A stretch of 15,571 nucleotides of DNA from Planctomycetota bacterium (GTDB taxonomy: Bacteria > Planctomycetota > Phycisphaerae > SM23-33 > FEN-1343), in contig JABMQG010000077.1 of NCBI GenBank assembly GCA_013203365.1, forward strand, positions 1 to 15,571, in the 5' to 3' direction. The notes under the pieces were generated by a model, which worked only from the letters and a program-made list of their open reading frames with translations, was not told the origin of the DNA and made no database searches. Positions 1-8,337 of the stretch are shown piece by piece. The translations under genes and the position numbers were made by a program. Position 1 is the stretch's first letter; the number at the start of each line of letters is the position of its first letter.

Positions 1-159
1 AACTTCGAGATCTTCGACTGGGCCATCTTCCAGCCAAACTACGGGAAGAAACCCGACGGCGGAATAATCCCAGAGCCGGCCACGTTGTCGCTGCTTCTAC
101 TCGGCGCTTTGGCCTTTGTGTTGGATTACAGGCGTTCGATCGCCAAACGCAGATCGTAA
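1..159 (+). CDS. C-terminal fragment of PEP-CTERM sorted exported protein with dockerin-like end
   Basis: The frame is open from base 1, so the gene begins outside the window; 52 codons and a TAA are visible. The last part has the three elements of a PEP-CTERM sorting signal in order: Pro-Glu-Pro, a hydrophobic stretch (ATLSLLLLGALAFVL), and a basic tail (RRSIAKRRS). In known systems such a tail is processed by an exosortase (EpsH/XrtA type) and the protein is anchored or delivered to the cell surface. Just before it, the residues FEIFDWAIFQPNYGKK resemble the second half of a type I dockerin repeat (an Asp/aromatic helix ending in N-[FY]-G), an arrangement seen in planctomycete surface proteins. 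The catalytic or binding part is not visible, so the function cannot be given. Confidence 0.85.
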   Translation, partial: NFEIFDWAIFQPNYGKKPDGGIIPEPATLSLLLLGALAFVLDYRRSIAKRRS

Positions 160-255
160 ATCAGGAATTGAACAACCCGTAGGCCTGCTCACCTGGCGCC
201 GGTTGCCGCGATTTCCTTCTGGACCCGCCGCGTGCGCGACGGTATCAGAAAGGAT

Positions 256-714
256 ATGGATCGGCGAACGCGAATATGTCTGTGGGTCATACTGCTGGGG
301 TTGGCTAACTTCGTGGCCTACGTCATCGGCTACGCGTTCATCGGCGAAAATGGCGGAGACGCAATGAACGGGAAAGTCGTCCGCGACGCCGCCAACCCCG
401 GCCTGTGGCACTACACCATCGGGAGGGACGGTAATCTCTACGAGGTCGGCCGGGTAGAGTGGATCTACTCCGCCGTGCATTCGATCAGCATCTGGCCGAC
501 CATGGGGGCGGTCCTGCTGGCCATGCTCACACTCGCCAAGGACCGCATTGTCTCCTCAATGCACTCCACTCTCGTTCGCGGGCGAACGTTCATGACGATC
601 ATCGCGACCCTTATCGGCTTCATTGCCGTCGTTATGACCGTGTGGTTCGTCCTGCACATGGTCAAATGCCTGACCAATCCCGCCGTTGAGCAGGTTGTTT
701 GGGGCAGGCGGTGA
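256..714 (+). CDS. small three-helix membrane protein, unknown function
   Basis: I do not recognise this family. From ATG 256 the protein has 152 residues: a short basic N-terminus (MDRRTR), a first hydrophobic segment (about residues 7-30), a hydrophilic 45-residue loop, a second hydrophobic segment (about 83-98, IWPTMGAVLLAMLTLA), and a third long one (about 116-142) rich in Ile, Val and Phe. It is predicted to be an integral inner-membrane protein. An in-frame GTG at 232 would add eight residues; neither start has a well-spaced Shine-Dalgarno site, and ATG 256 is preferred because it places positive charges directly before the first helix. Its TGA overlaps the GTG of the downstream helicase gene, so the two are probably cotranscribed and translationally coupled, although a functional link with a helicase is not obvious. 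Confidence 0.6.
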   Translation: MDRRTRICLWVILLGLANFVAYVIGYAFIGENGGDAMNGKVVRDAANPGLWHYTIGRDGNLYEVGRVEWIYSAVHSISIWPTMGAVLLAMLTLAKDRIVSSMHSTLVRGRTFMTIIATLIGFIAVVMTVWFVLHMVKCLTNPAVEQVVWGRR

Positions 715-2744
715 GCCGGTGCGGTGACATCCTCGGCCCGGCAGGCCCCATAGCATCGGCGCTGCCCAATTACGAGGTGCGGCCTGAACAGATGACCATG
801 GCAGACGCCGTCGCCGAGGCGTTTGAAAGCTGTGAGCACCTCCTCGTCGAAGCCGGCACCGGCGTCGGCAAGAGCTTCGCGTATCTCGTCCCAGCCATTG
901 AGGCCGTCTCGGGCCACAAGCAACGAGTGATCGTCAGCACCTACACCATCGCCCTGCAGGAACAACTGGTAGGCAAGGACCTGCCCTTCCTCGCAGAACA
1001 CCTCGGCCGTAAGGGCAATGAATTCACCGCCGGCCTGGGCAAGGGGCGGAATAATTACCTGTGTATGCGACGATTGGAAATGCTGTGCCAACGGCCGGAT
1101 AAATTGATCGCATCCGACAGCGAGCTCGACCAGTTGCAACGCCTCGCCGAGTGGGCGACGCAAACCACCACAGGCTCGCGGCAGGAAATAGATTTCACGC
1201 TGTCCGGCGCCCTCTGGTCGCGAATCTGCAGCGAGCAGGGTTCATGCAGGGGCCGAAAGTGCTCAATCTTCGGCCGGTGTTTCTTCCAGGCGGCGCGACG
1301 ACGAATGCTCAAGGCGGACATACTGGTAGTCAATCACGCCCTGTTCTTCTCCGACCTGGCGCTCCGCGACCGCGACGTGACGATTCTCGGCGACTATGAC
1401 TTCGTCGTGCTCGACGAGGCACACACCGTCGAGGCCGTCGCGTGCGACCACTTCGGCCAGAGCCTCTCTGCCGGACGGGTGCGATGGGTCCTGCGCGAAT
1501 TGTACGACGACCGAACCGGACGGGGACTGCTGGCTCTTGCAGCCGATTCCGACGCCATCGCCGCGACCAATTCGGCGTCCCTGGCCGGCGACGAGCTGTT
1601 CCGGCAGCTGGGGTGTTTTGTCCGACCAGGCAAGGGGCAAAGCGCAAGAATAGCACTTGGCGAGGGCGAAGAGGTCGACGACCCGCTCACTCCCGCACTG
1701 ATCGAGTTGGGTCGGCATCTGACCCGATTGGGCAAGTCCACACCAAGTGAAGATGAGCAGGCCGAGCTTAATTCCGCCTGCGAACGCACCGCGGATATAT
1801 GCCGATCGCTGGAGAAGCTGCTTCATCAGCAGCAGGCCGACCACGCCTACTGGGTCACGCTCCGCCCTCCACACCGCCGACAAGGTGGGGGCGAAGTCAT
1901 CTTGGCCTGCGCGCCGATCGAGGCGGGTCCCTACATCCGCCAAAGACTGTTCGAGACGGTCAGGGCCGCGGTCCTCACCAGCGCAACCCTGAGCACCGGT
2001 CGGGCCGGCACGAAGGGCTTCGAGTACATACGCAGACAACTGGGCCTTGCCGATGGAAAAGAGCTTCAACTGGATAGCCCGTTCGACTACCGACGGCAGG
2101 CCCGCCTGTACCTGGAGACCAAACTGGGCGATCCGAACGACCAGGACGCCTTCGTCCCCGCCGCAGCCGGTGCTATCCGGCACTACGTCACTGCAAGCAA
2201 GGGGCGATGTTTCGTCCTGTTCACCAGCTTCTCCATGCTCGCCGCCATGGCCGAGGCGCTTGCGGAGTTCTGCCGGACGCACCGATACGCCCTGCTGGTG
2301 CAGGACGAATCCCTCTCGCGAACGGCCCTGCTGAACCAGTTCCGCACGCGGAAGCGATGCGTGCTCTTGGGTACGGTGAGCTTCTGGCAGGGTGTGGACG
2401 TCGCAGGCGAGGCCCTGAGCAACGTCATTATCACCAAGCTGCCCTTTGCCGTGCCCGATTCCCCGCCCGTGCAGGCACGCATCGAAGCCATCCGCCAGCG
2501 AGGCGGCAAACCCTTCTTCGAGTACCAGTTGCCGGAGGCCGTCATCCGCTTTCGACAAGGCTTCGGCAGACTCATCCGCAGCAGCAAAGATACCGGATTC
2601 GTCGTGGTGCTCGACCACAGAATAGTCACCAAGAGCTACGGCAGAAGCTTCCTCGACTCCCTCCCGGACATCGACGTGGTCCGCGACGAGTGGGGCCGGC
2701 GCCATGCTGACGCCCCCATCGCTAAGCAGAGCAAGGAAGACTGA
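711..2744 (+). CDS. dinG: DinG/XPD-family ATP-dependent DNA helicase with Fe-S cluster
   Basis: A 677-residue superfamily 2 helicase of the DinG/XPD/Rad3 type, which uses ATP to unwind DNA 5'-3' and in bacteria helps resolve R-loops, D-loops and blocked forks. Visible motifs: Walker A GTGVGKS (about 49-55); four cysteines spaced as in the iron-sulfur domain (about 173, 179, 184, 190); Walker B DEAH (about 235-238); and motif VI QGFGRLIR (about 616-623). The N-terminal RPEQ after the opening residues is the usual Q-motif region. The frame can be extended to TTG 699, but GTG 711 is preferred because it forms a GTGA overlap with the upstream stop and has GGGG seven bases before it. Length and all motifs look intact. 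DinG is favoured over the eukaryotic-type XPD name only because of the bacterial context; a DinG-like (YoaA) paralog cannot be excluded. Confidence 0.92.
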   Translation: MSRCGDILGPAGPIASALPNYEVRPEQMTMADAVAEAFESCEHLLVEAGTGVGKSFAYLVPAIEAVSGHKQRVIVSTYTIALQEQLVGKDLPFLAEHLGRKGNEFTAGLGKGRNNYLCMRRLEMLCQRPDKLIASDSELDQLQRLAEWATQTTTGSRQEIDFTLSGALWSRICSEQGSCRGRKCSIFGRCFFQAARRRMLKADILVVNHALFFSDLALRDRDVTILGDYDFVVLDEAHTVEAVACDHFGQSLSAGRVRWVLRELYDDRTGRGLLALAADSDAIAATNSASLAGDELFRQLGCFVRPGKGQSARIALGEGEEVDDPLTPALIELGRHLTRLGKSTPSEDEQAELNSACERTADICRSLEKLLHQQQADHAYWVTLRPPHRRQGGGEVILACAPIEAGPYIRQRLFETVRAAVLTSATLSTGRAGTKGFEYIRRQLGLADGKELQLDSPFDYRRQARLYLETKLGDPNDQDAFVPAAAGAIRHYVTASKGRCFVLFTSFSMLAAMAEALAEFCRTHRYALLVQDESLSRTALLNQFRTRKRCVLLGTVSFWQGVDVAGEALSNVIITKLPFAVPDSPPVQARIEAIRQRGGKPFFEYQLPEAVIRFRQGFGRLIRSSKDTGFVVVLDHRIVTKSYGRSFLDSLPDIDVVRDEWGRRHADAPIAKQSKED

Positions 2745-2841
2745 GATCCGTGCTGCAAGGCAAGAGCCATTACGCCGATCCAATTGTCGGCCGTCGTGCC
2801 CTCAGCATCCTCCTGCCGTCGCCAAGCCCCCCCAAAAAAAA

Positions 2842-2867
2842 GCAGACAGGCGTCCTTGCCTGTCTGC
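2842..2867 (-). terminator. intrinsic terminator of the flgM-like gene
   Basis: A perfect 10-bp stem, GCAGACAGGC paired with GCCTGTCTGC, closes a 6-nt loop. Read on the minus strand it is followed directly by eight T (complement of 2834-2841), the classical Rho-independent layout. It lies 41 bp past the stop of the minus-strand flgM-like gene. On the plus strand the stem is followed by CCTTAAAAAA, not a T-run, so it is mainly a minus-strand terminator. It also separates flgM from the convergent helicase gene. Confidence 0.88.
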
Positions 2868-2907
2868 CCTTAAAAAATGCCGGCTTAAGACACCGGATAA
2901 TGAAAAC

Positions 2908-3180
2908 TTAGAGCTCCTTCAATAGGTTTTCGATTGCCACGTCGAGCTTCTCGGGTGTCTCGTAGGTACCGGCCTGGATTTCAGCCTTTACGCGTGCAAC
3001 CAGCCCCGCCCGAATGGGGGGTATCTCCGCCAGCTTGCTCGCAATCCGTGCCTGCAAGCTGATCTCGACAGTGTCATCCGCCAGCTGTGATGTGGGATTG
3101 GCCTGATGCGCTTGTGTGATTAGGCTAGGCCCAATAGGCCGGGGACTGTTGGTCGGATCGACTCCACGTATGTTCGTCAT
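2908..3180 (-). CDS. flgM: FlgM-like anti-sigma-28 factor
   Basis: A 90-residue protein with the shape of FlgM, which binds the flagellar sigma factor FliA (sigma-28) in the cytoplasm and holds it inactive until the hook-basal body is complete and FlgM is exported. The N-terminal half is polar and probably disordered (Pro, Asn, Ser, Thr rich). The C-terminal half carries the family pattern: DTVEIS (36-41), a helix, then IPPIRAGLVARVKAEIQAG (about 53-71) with the conserved I-x-x-I-R, a G-T-Y step and a last helix (LDVAIENLLKEL). ATG 3180 is chosen over an upstream extension because GAGG lies five bases before it and the extension has no family-like sequence. It stands alone, not next to flgN or hook genes, and has its own terminator. 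Family assignment is from pattern memory. Confidence 0.75.
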   Translation of the reverse strand: MTNIRGVDPTNSPRPIGPSLITQAHQANPTSQLADDTVEISLQARIASKLAEIPPIRAGLVARVKAEIQAGTYETPEKLDVAIENLLKEL

Positions 3181-3612
3181 TGTGACCTCGCGAAAGGCCC
3201 GCGCCTGCACCTCCGCGGGCGTCAAGTGACCGACGACGGCTGGCCTTCCTTGGCATTTAGGCCGTGGTGCCGGGACTGCTGTTTCTTCAACAAAGTTCGG
3301 CCACTTCAACTTCAGCCTTTTCGCTGGGCTGGACGGAACAATCCTATCCAACCTATCCAAATCCGTTGTGCATCCTTGCACGTACTGGCCTATCGGTTCA
3401 TCTACGATAAGGCCTTAAGAGAATCGTCGGCTATGGCAATTGGTGCAACCTATTACCAATATAGATGTTGGCACAAAAAAACTCAGCAAAGTCCACGCAT
3501 CCGAAAATAATCGCGCAAGAATTGCCAGTGCCAGAATTCCCTCAAATACGCAGGTTGCCTATCTTAACTGCATAAAGAGAACCATACATCCGAATTTAAC
3601 TGTCACAAAACG
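3181..3612. other. gene-free region between flgM and mnmG
   Basis: No convincing coding sequence is seen in these 432 bp. The stretch 3420-3612 is visibly richer in A and T than the surrounding genes. It contains an inverted repeat ATTGGT (3439-3444) / ACCAAT (3455-3460) with a 10-base spacer, the tandem GCCAG-T-GCCAG near 3524-3534 flanked by GAATT/AATTC, and the palindrome at 3387-3415 that overlaps the possible sigma-28 promoter. It probably holds the flgM promoter and the mnmG 3' untranslated end. No strong terminator was seen after mnmG. Confidence 0.5.
3390..3417 (-). promoter_or_regulatory. possible sigma-28 (FliA) promoter for the flgM-like gene
   Basis: On the minus strand TAAG (3417-3414) and ACCGATAG (3397-3390) are separated by 16 bases. 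The known FliA consensus is TAAA, 15 bases, GCCGATAA, so the CCGATA core is exact and the spacing is one base long. It lies about 200 bp before the flgM start. The -10 overlaps an imperfect palindrome (GGCCTATCG / CGATAAGGCC). Autogenous sigma-28 control of flgM is common in other bacteria, but this match is short and may be chance. Confidence 0.25.
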
Positions 3613-5451
3613 CTATCGACCCGTGGCCCGGAGGTGAATGCTCAGAACTGTTATGTCTGCCGGCGTGATGCCGGTAATTCGCAGTGCCTGCCCGAGCGTT
3701 CCAGGCTGGATTTCCGCCAGTCGCTGCCGGGCTTCGTGACGAAGATGAGGCACCGCCGAATAGTCCAGCCCCGCAGGCAGCGGCCGGGCCTCCAGGCTGC
3801 CCATCTGCTCCGCCTGCCGCCGCTGACGGGTGACGTAGCCGGCGTATAGGCAATCGGTGGCCACCATGTTCACAGCCTGCCGGTTTGCCGATGCCAGTTC
3901 CACCAACGCCTCGCCAACGGCCGAATCGGCCCCGGCCTCAGCCAACAGTCCAACCAGATCGCTCTTCGGATTTGCCAGCCGCTGAGCCACTGTCTTGGAA
4001 CCGATGCGAAGCTCGCTGAACAGTCGGCGTGCGTCAGCGGCCGCGCGATGAAACTCGCCGAAACGCCCTGCTCGGGCCGAATCGATCAAACCCAGCGAGT
4101 CGGCCAACTCCGTCAGTCGATCGTCCGCGTTGTCCGCACGCAATTGCAGCCGATATTCGGCACGGCTCGTAAACATTCTGTAAGGCTCCGATACGCCTTT
4201 GGTTACAAGGTCGTCTATCATCACGCCTATGTAGGCCTGGTCTCGCCTGAAAACGAGCCCCTCAGCACCGGCGACGTTGCGGGCGGCGTTTATCCCGGCT
4301 ATCAGGCCTTGGCCCGCCGCCTCTTCGTAACCCGTGGTGCCGTTGATCTGACCCGCCAGGAACAGACCCGAGACACACTTGGCCTGAAGTGTGGGCATCA
4401 GTTGAGTGGGGGGGGCGTAGTCGTATTCGATCGCGTAGCCGTATTGGATGATCTCGGCGTCTTCCAAGCCCTTGATGGCGACAAGCATCTCACGCTGTAC
4501 ATCCTTCGGCAAACTCGTGGTCAGGCCGTTGATGTAGACGCGGTTGGTCGTTCGCCCTTCCGGCTCCAGGAACAACTGGTGAGAATCACGGCCGGCAAAG
4601 CGGTCAACCTTGGTTTCAATGCTAGGGCAATACCGTGGGCCGATGGCCGTGATCTGACCTGTGAACATGGGCGCGCGATGGATATTGTCACGTATCAGCT
4701 GGTGCACGCGAGGATTAGTCCGCGTGATCCAACAGGGCAACTGCTCGATGTCTATCGCTTCGGCCATCAAGCTGAACGGTATGGGGATAGCGTCACCGTC
4801 CTGGCGTTGGCACTTGTCGTAATCAATGGACTCCGCGGCGATACGCGCGCACGTGCCCGTCTTGAGCCGGCCCAGCCTCAAACCAAGCGATTCTGCAAGG
4901 CATCGGCTTAGGCCGTTGGCCGGCGGTTCGTCGATTCGACCTCCGGGCCAACTACTCTCGCCACGGTGCAGAAGGCCCTGCAAAAAAGTCCCCGTCGTCA
5001 GCACGACCGCCCGGCAACTCAGCTCCTGCCCGTCCGCCAGGCGGACGCCGACCGCACGACCCGCCTCCGTAAGCACTGCCGTCACCTCCCCGGCAATGAG
5101 CTCCAGAGACGCCAAGCTGCTAAGGTAGCGCCCGACGAACTGCTCGTAGGCGTAACGGTCGCTCTGACAGCGAGGGCCCCAGACTGCCTTGCCCTTGGAA
5201 CGGTTTAACATGCGGAACTGAACGGCTGTGGCGTCGGCGGCCAGGCCCATCACGCCGCCCATCGCGTCGACCTCACGCACGATCTGCCCTTTGCCAATAC
5301 CACCGATGGCCGGGTTGCACGACATCCGCCCGATTGCCTGAAGGTCCAACGTCACCAGGGCCGTCGCGTGTCCCATGCGTCCTGCCGCCGCCGCCGCTTC
5401 TATCCCGGCGTGCCCGCCGCCAACAACGACAATATCGTAGTCCTTCGTCAT
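3613..5451 (-). CDS. mnmG: tRNA uridine-5-carboxymethylaminomethyl(34) synthesis enzyme MnmG
   Basis: A 612-residue MnmG (GidA), the FAD protein that with MnmE installs the carboxymethylaminomethyl group on the wobble uridine of several tRNAs. Visible motifs in order: FAD dinucleotide-binding GGGHAG (11-16), [12 protein letters not shown] (from about 44), the LKTGT segment (here followed by CARI instead of the usual PPRI), [12 protein letters not shown] with the conserved Cys, [30 protein letters not shown], and [16 protein letters not shown]; the C-terminal helical domain that contacts MnmE and tRNA follows. Length is normal for the family. The start ATG is fixed by [13 protein letters not shown]; no Shine-Dalgarno is seen. 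MnmE is not in the window. The gene diverges from the glycosyltransferase across about 130 bp that must hold both promoters. Confidence 0.97.
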   Translation of the reverse strand: MTKDYDIVVVGGGHAGIEAAAAAGRMGHATALVTLDLQAIGRMSCNPAIGGIGKGQIVREVDAMGGVMGLAADATAVQFRMLNRSKGKAVWGPRCQSDRYAYEQFVGRYLSSLASLELIAGEVTAVLTEAGRAVGVRLADGQELSCRAVVLTTGTFLQGLLHRGESSWPGGRIDEPPANGLSRCLAESLGLRLGRLKTGTCARIAAESIDYDKCQRQDGDAIPIPFSLMAEAIDIEQLPCWITRTNPRVHQLIRDNIHRAPMFTGQITAIGPRYCPSIETKVDRFAGRDSHQLFLEPEGRTTNRVYINGLTTSLPKDVQREMLVAIKGLEDAEIIQYGYAIEYDYAPPTQLMPTLQAKCVSGLFLAGQINGTTGYEEAAGQGLIAGINAARNVAGAEGLVFRRDQAYIGVMIDDLVTKGVSEPYRMFTSRAEYRLQLRADNADDRLTELADSLGLIDSARAGRFGEFHRAAADARRLFSELRIGSKTVAQRLANPKSDLVGLLAEAGADSAVGEALVELASANRQAVNMVATDCLYAGYVTRQRRQAEQMGSLEARPLPAGLDYSAVPHLRHEARQRLAEIQPGTLGQALRITGITPADITVLSIHLRATGR

Positions 5452-5584
5452 GGGTAGTATTCTAATCGAAATAATCCGTCGGCAAAAACGTCGTCTGGCA
5501 AGTGAACTCTGGCGGCATATCTTGAAAACTCCCCTACCCAGCGATTACGATACGCACTTGCCGCACCCGGGAGACTATTGCCTT
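5452..5584. promoter_or_regulatory. divergent promoter region of mnmG and the glycosyltransferase operon
   Basis: These 133 bp separate the two divergent start codons and must carry both promoters if ATG 5585 is right. An AT-rich stretch TATTCTAATCG (5458-5468) lies near the mnmG start; on the minus strand it reads TAGAATA, near a -10 element but very close to the ATG. No clear -35/-10 pair was identified. Confidence 0.35.
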
Positions 5585-6778
5585 ATGAATATCCTTGGTA
5601 TTGGACTGGCCGTGTTGGCCGGCCTGACCTTTGTCGTCTGGCTCAGCCGAAACCTTATGATCGATCGGACCCGGCGGATGCATTCCACGCTCACGCCCGC
5701 CGACCCTCGCCCGCAGGCCGATCCGCCAAGGGTCTCGGTCCTCATCGCCGCAAAGGATGAACAGGATAACATCGAGGCCTGCGTACGCTCAATGCTCTCG
5801 CAAGACTACCCCGACTTCGAGGTGATCGTCATAGACGATCGCAGCGTAGACCGCACGAACGAGATTGTCCGGCAGATGGCGGCGGCCGATTCGCGGGTTC
5901 GGCTCATCGAGGTATCGCAGCTTCCACCCGGCTGGTGCGGAAAAAGCCATGCTATGTGGCTTGGCGCAGCTCAGGTTACCGGGCAATGGCTCTGCATGAT
6001 CGACGCCGACTGCCGGCAAGTAAGCCAACGAACCCTCAGCGTGGCGGTCCGCCATGCGATGGACCACGAGGTCGACCTGCTGAGCGTCCTGCCGAAATTG
6101 GAGATGAAGGGTTTCTGGGAGAACGTCATCCAGCCGATTTGTTCCGGCGTCCTGTTGGTCTGGTACCCACTGGAAAAGGTGAATTCACCCCGACACAGCC
6201 GGGCCTACGCCAACGGGGCCTTCATGCTGTTTCGTCGATCGGCTTACCTTGCCATTGGCGGGCATGAGACGGTCAAAGACTGCCTCATGGAGGATATGCA
6301 CCTCGCCTGGCATACCAAACAGGCCGGCTTGTGCCTCCGAGTCGTCGTCGGCGAGGGCCTGTACGTGGTGCGGATGTACACCTCGCTGAAGCAGATTGTC
6401 GACGGCTGGTGCCGAATCTTCCACGGTACCCTGGGTACGAAACGTCGGCTGCGAATCAGCCTGATTGCGGTCGTCCTGATGGGCCTGCTGCCCTATGCCG
6501 TCGCCGCGTTGGCCTGGCCGATGTGGGCGGTGGGGTTTGGCACGGCCTGGTTGGCGGCGGCCCTCGCCGGGTCCGCGGCGGTGGCCATGCAACAAGTTGT
6601 GATCGCAAGGTTCTATAGGCTTGCTAACGCACGCGCCGGCTTGTGCTGGACCTACCCGTTGGGTTGCCTGTTCGCCGCCACCGCCTTGGCCAAAGCTTAC
6701 GGCAAGCACCGCCCAGGCGCAAAGTTGCTCTGGCGAAATACCGCCTACACTGTCGGCGATCCGGGCCGGAGCGGTTAA
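5585..6778 (+). CDS. membrane-anchored family 2 glycosyltransferase
   Basis: A 397-residue GT2 enzyme with a GT-A fold, transferring a sugar from a nucleotide-sugar donor to an envelope lipid or polysaccharide. N-terminal membrane helix (about 3-20), then VSVLIAAKDE (50-59), VIVIDDRS with the donor-binding Asp pair (84-85), the metal-binding DAD (140-142), the acceptor-side ED (236-237, MEDMHLAW) and a degenerate Q-x-x-R-W region (GWCRIF, about 274-279), followed by hydrophobic C-terminal segments (about 300-345). Overall layout resembles HpnB-like and other processive or lipid-directed GT2 enzymes, but the substrate cannot be told. The frame extends upstream to 5450, but that part would overlap the mnmG start codon and the divergent promoter region, so ATG 5585 (GGGAG 11 bases before) is preferred. 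The next gene starts 35 bp after it, suggesting an operon. Confidence 0.85.
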   Translation: MNILGIGLAVLAGLTFVVWLSRNLMIDRTRRMHSTLTPADPRPQADPPRVSVLIAAKDEQDNIEACVRSMLSQDYPDFEVIVIDDRSVDRTNEIVRQMAAADSRVRLIEVSQLPPGWCGKSHAMWLGAAQVTGQWLCMIDADCRQVSQRTLSVAVRHAMDHEVDLLSVLPKLEMKGFWENVIQPICSGVLLVWYPLEKVNSPRHSRAYANGAFMLFRRSAYLAIGGHETVKDCLMEDMHLAWHTKQAGLCLRVVVGEGLYVVRMYTSLKQIVDGWCRIFHGTLGTKRRLRISLIAVVLMGLLPYAVAALAWPMWAVGFGTAWLAAALAGSAAVAMQQVVIARFYRLANARAGLCWTYPLGCLFAATALAKAYGKHRPGAKLLWRNTAYTVGDPGRSG

Positions 6779-6813
6779 CCGCTTGCAACCACAGCCTAGC
6801 AGGAGACAACGTA

Positions 6814-8295
6814 ATGAAACGCAGGGTGAAGGAAACAATCGCGATAACACTGCTGTGCTCTCTTGTGCTGGGCTGCCGCGATCCGTTGAACTTCCCCGCC
6901 CAGTCGATGCCGGACAAGGCCCAGGCCGTCAAGGCCGCCGAAGCCTACGACGCAGACCATGACGGCAAGGCCGATTTCTTCACATACGCCGGCACAACCG
7001 ACAGGATCGCACGGATCGGGTTCGATCGCACCGGAGATGAAGCACCCGACGTTACCATAAACCTCGATAACATCCCCTTTAACGAATGCAGGCACCTGGT
7101 AATCATTCTCGATGGGTTCGGCTACGACGTGGTGGCTGACTACTATGCCGACGGTGGCCTGCGAATGTTTCATCCTCCTTCCCGGGTCGTAGCACCATAC
7201 CCCACCATGACCGACGTATGCCTCGAGGATGCCCTCGGTTACATGCCATGCCAGGCCGTCGAGGCCCTGTACTACGATCGCTCGGCACATAAGGTCGTCG
7301 GAGGGGCCTGGGCGTATATGCGAGGGACCAATCAGCCCTACAATAGGCTGCTGCAGTATCGAGCCAATCTCATCTGGGACGCGGTTGGCTACGTCCGACC
7401 TATGGACGTGTTCGGCAAGGAGATCAACGACGCCAAACGGCTGTTCGACAAGGCACGAACGCGGGAGCTGCTGGCATACTTCGTCTCTTCCGCCGGCGTC
7501 GGCACACAAAGGGGCGCAGAGGGCCAACGCCAATGCCTCCAGCGAATTGATCAACTCGTAAAACAGGTGGTCCGCGAAACCCGTGGACTGGTCAAGGTGA
7601 CCTTGCTATCCGACCACGGACACAGCTACACCCCATCCCGGCCAATCGCACTGGAATCTCACCTGACATGCAAGAACTGGCAAATCACCAACCGCCTTAA
7701 AAGGCCACGCGACGTGGTGTACCTGCGGTTCGGCCTGGTGACGTACGCCGCCTTCGCAACCAACGATCCGGCCGGCCTGGCTAAGGACCTAATCGAGTGC
7801 CAGGGCACGGAACTGGCCTCCTACGCCCAAGACGACCATGTTGTCGTGCTCGCCGCCGGCGGGCAACAGGCCATCGTCCGCCGAATTGGCGATCGCTACA
7901 AATACGAACCCCTCGCCGGCGACCCGCTGTCCCTGGCCGGTATTCTCGCCGCCATCTCCACTGATTCCCAAGGCACTGTCGCCGCCGAGGCCATGCTGCC
8001 GGCCACCGTCGATCACACATGGCCGGCGCCCCTGCAAAGGCTCTGGCGGGCTCATTTCTCGCTGGTGGCCAATCCTCCAGACGTCATCGTATCCCTGGCC
8101 GACGGTTACTACAGCGGCTCTGCATCCTTTGCGCGAACCGTTAACGTCGCCTCCACACACGGCGGACTGAACCGACGAAACAGCCTCACTTTCATCATGT
8201 CCACGGCCGGGCCGCTGCCGACAATAATGCGATCGGCCGATATACCAGCGCACATGAAGACGCTCATCGGCCGGCCCTGGCCAATGAAAGAATAG
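6814..8295 (+). CDS. alkaline-phosphatase-superfamily lipoprotein with EF-hand-like repeat
   Basis: A 493-residue secreted lipoprotein. The signal peptide MKRRVKETIAITLLCSL ends in the lipobox LVLGC, with Cys21 the lipidated residue. Next comes a calcium-loop-like DADHDGKAD (46-54, D-x-D-x-D-G) and a second weaker one (FDRTGDEAPD, 70-79). The catalytic domain shows the metal-site pattern of the alkaline phosphatase / type I phosphodiesterase superfamily: VIILDGFG (Asp100), a Thr region PYPTMTD (Thr131 or Thr133 the likely nucleophile), SDHGH (Asp267, His268, His270) and STHGG (His449). This suggests hydrolysis of a phosphoester, or phosphotransfer, outside the cytoplasmic membrane. ATG 6814 is set by AGGAGA seven bases before it and by the signal peptide. 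It follows the glycosyltransferase by 35 bp, so it may act on a related envelope glycan or lipid. Exact substrate unknown. Confidence 0.78.
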   Translation: MKRRVKETIAITLLCSLVLGCRDPLNFPAQSMPDKAQAVKAAEAYDADHDGKADFFTYAGTTDRIARIGFDRTGDEAPDVTINLDNIPFNECRHLVIILDGFGYDVVADYYADGGLRMFHPPSRVVAPYPTMTDVCLEDALGYMPCQAVEALYYDRSAHKVVGGAWAYMRGTNQPYNRLLQYRANLIWDAVGYVRPMDVFGKEINDAKRLFDKARTRELLAYFVSSAGVGTQRGAEGQRQCLQRIDQLVKQVVRETRGLVKVTLLSDHGHSYTPSRPIALESHLTCKNWQITNRLKRPRDVVYLRFGLVTYAAFATNDPAGLAKDLIECQGTELASYAQDDHVVVLAAGGQQAIVRRIGDRYKYEPLAGDPLSLAGILAAISTDSQGTVAAEAMLPATVDHTWPAPLQRLWRAHFSLVANPPDVIVSLADGYYSGSASFARTVNVASTHGGLNRRNSLTFIMSTAGPLPTIMRSADIPAHMKTLIGRPWPMKE

Positions 8296-8337
8296 CCGTG
8301 TGCCGGCCCTTTTCTTCAGAGTGAAGTGTGAAGTGCC

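Noticed and set aside
1263..2783. Long open frame on the minus strand inside the helicase gene
   Set aside because: It is antisense to dinG, has no recognisable domain, and follows from GC-rich codon usage. The same applies to long antisense frames in mnmG (4048-4911), xylB (9500-10747), pilT (8575-9456) and the lipoprotein gene (6796-7554).
3511..3534. Possible sigma-54 promoter on the minus strand (TGGCAATTCTTGCGC)
   Set aside because: The -24 part fits, but the -12 lacks TTGC at the right spacing, and it would be more than 300 bp from flgM. TTGGCAC at 3468-3474 on the plus strand also lacks a -12 element and has no gene after it.
5450..5584. 45-residue N-terminal extension of the glycosyltransferase
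   Set aside because: It would start inside the divergent mnmG start codon and cover both promoters; the extension has no family-like sequence before the membrane helix at ATG 5585.
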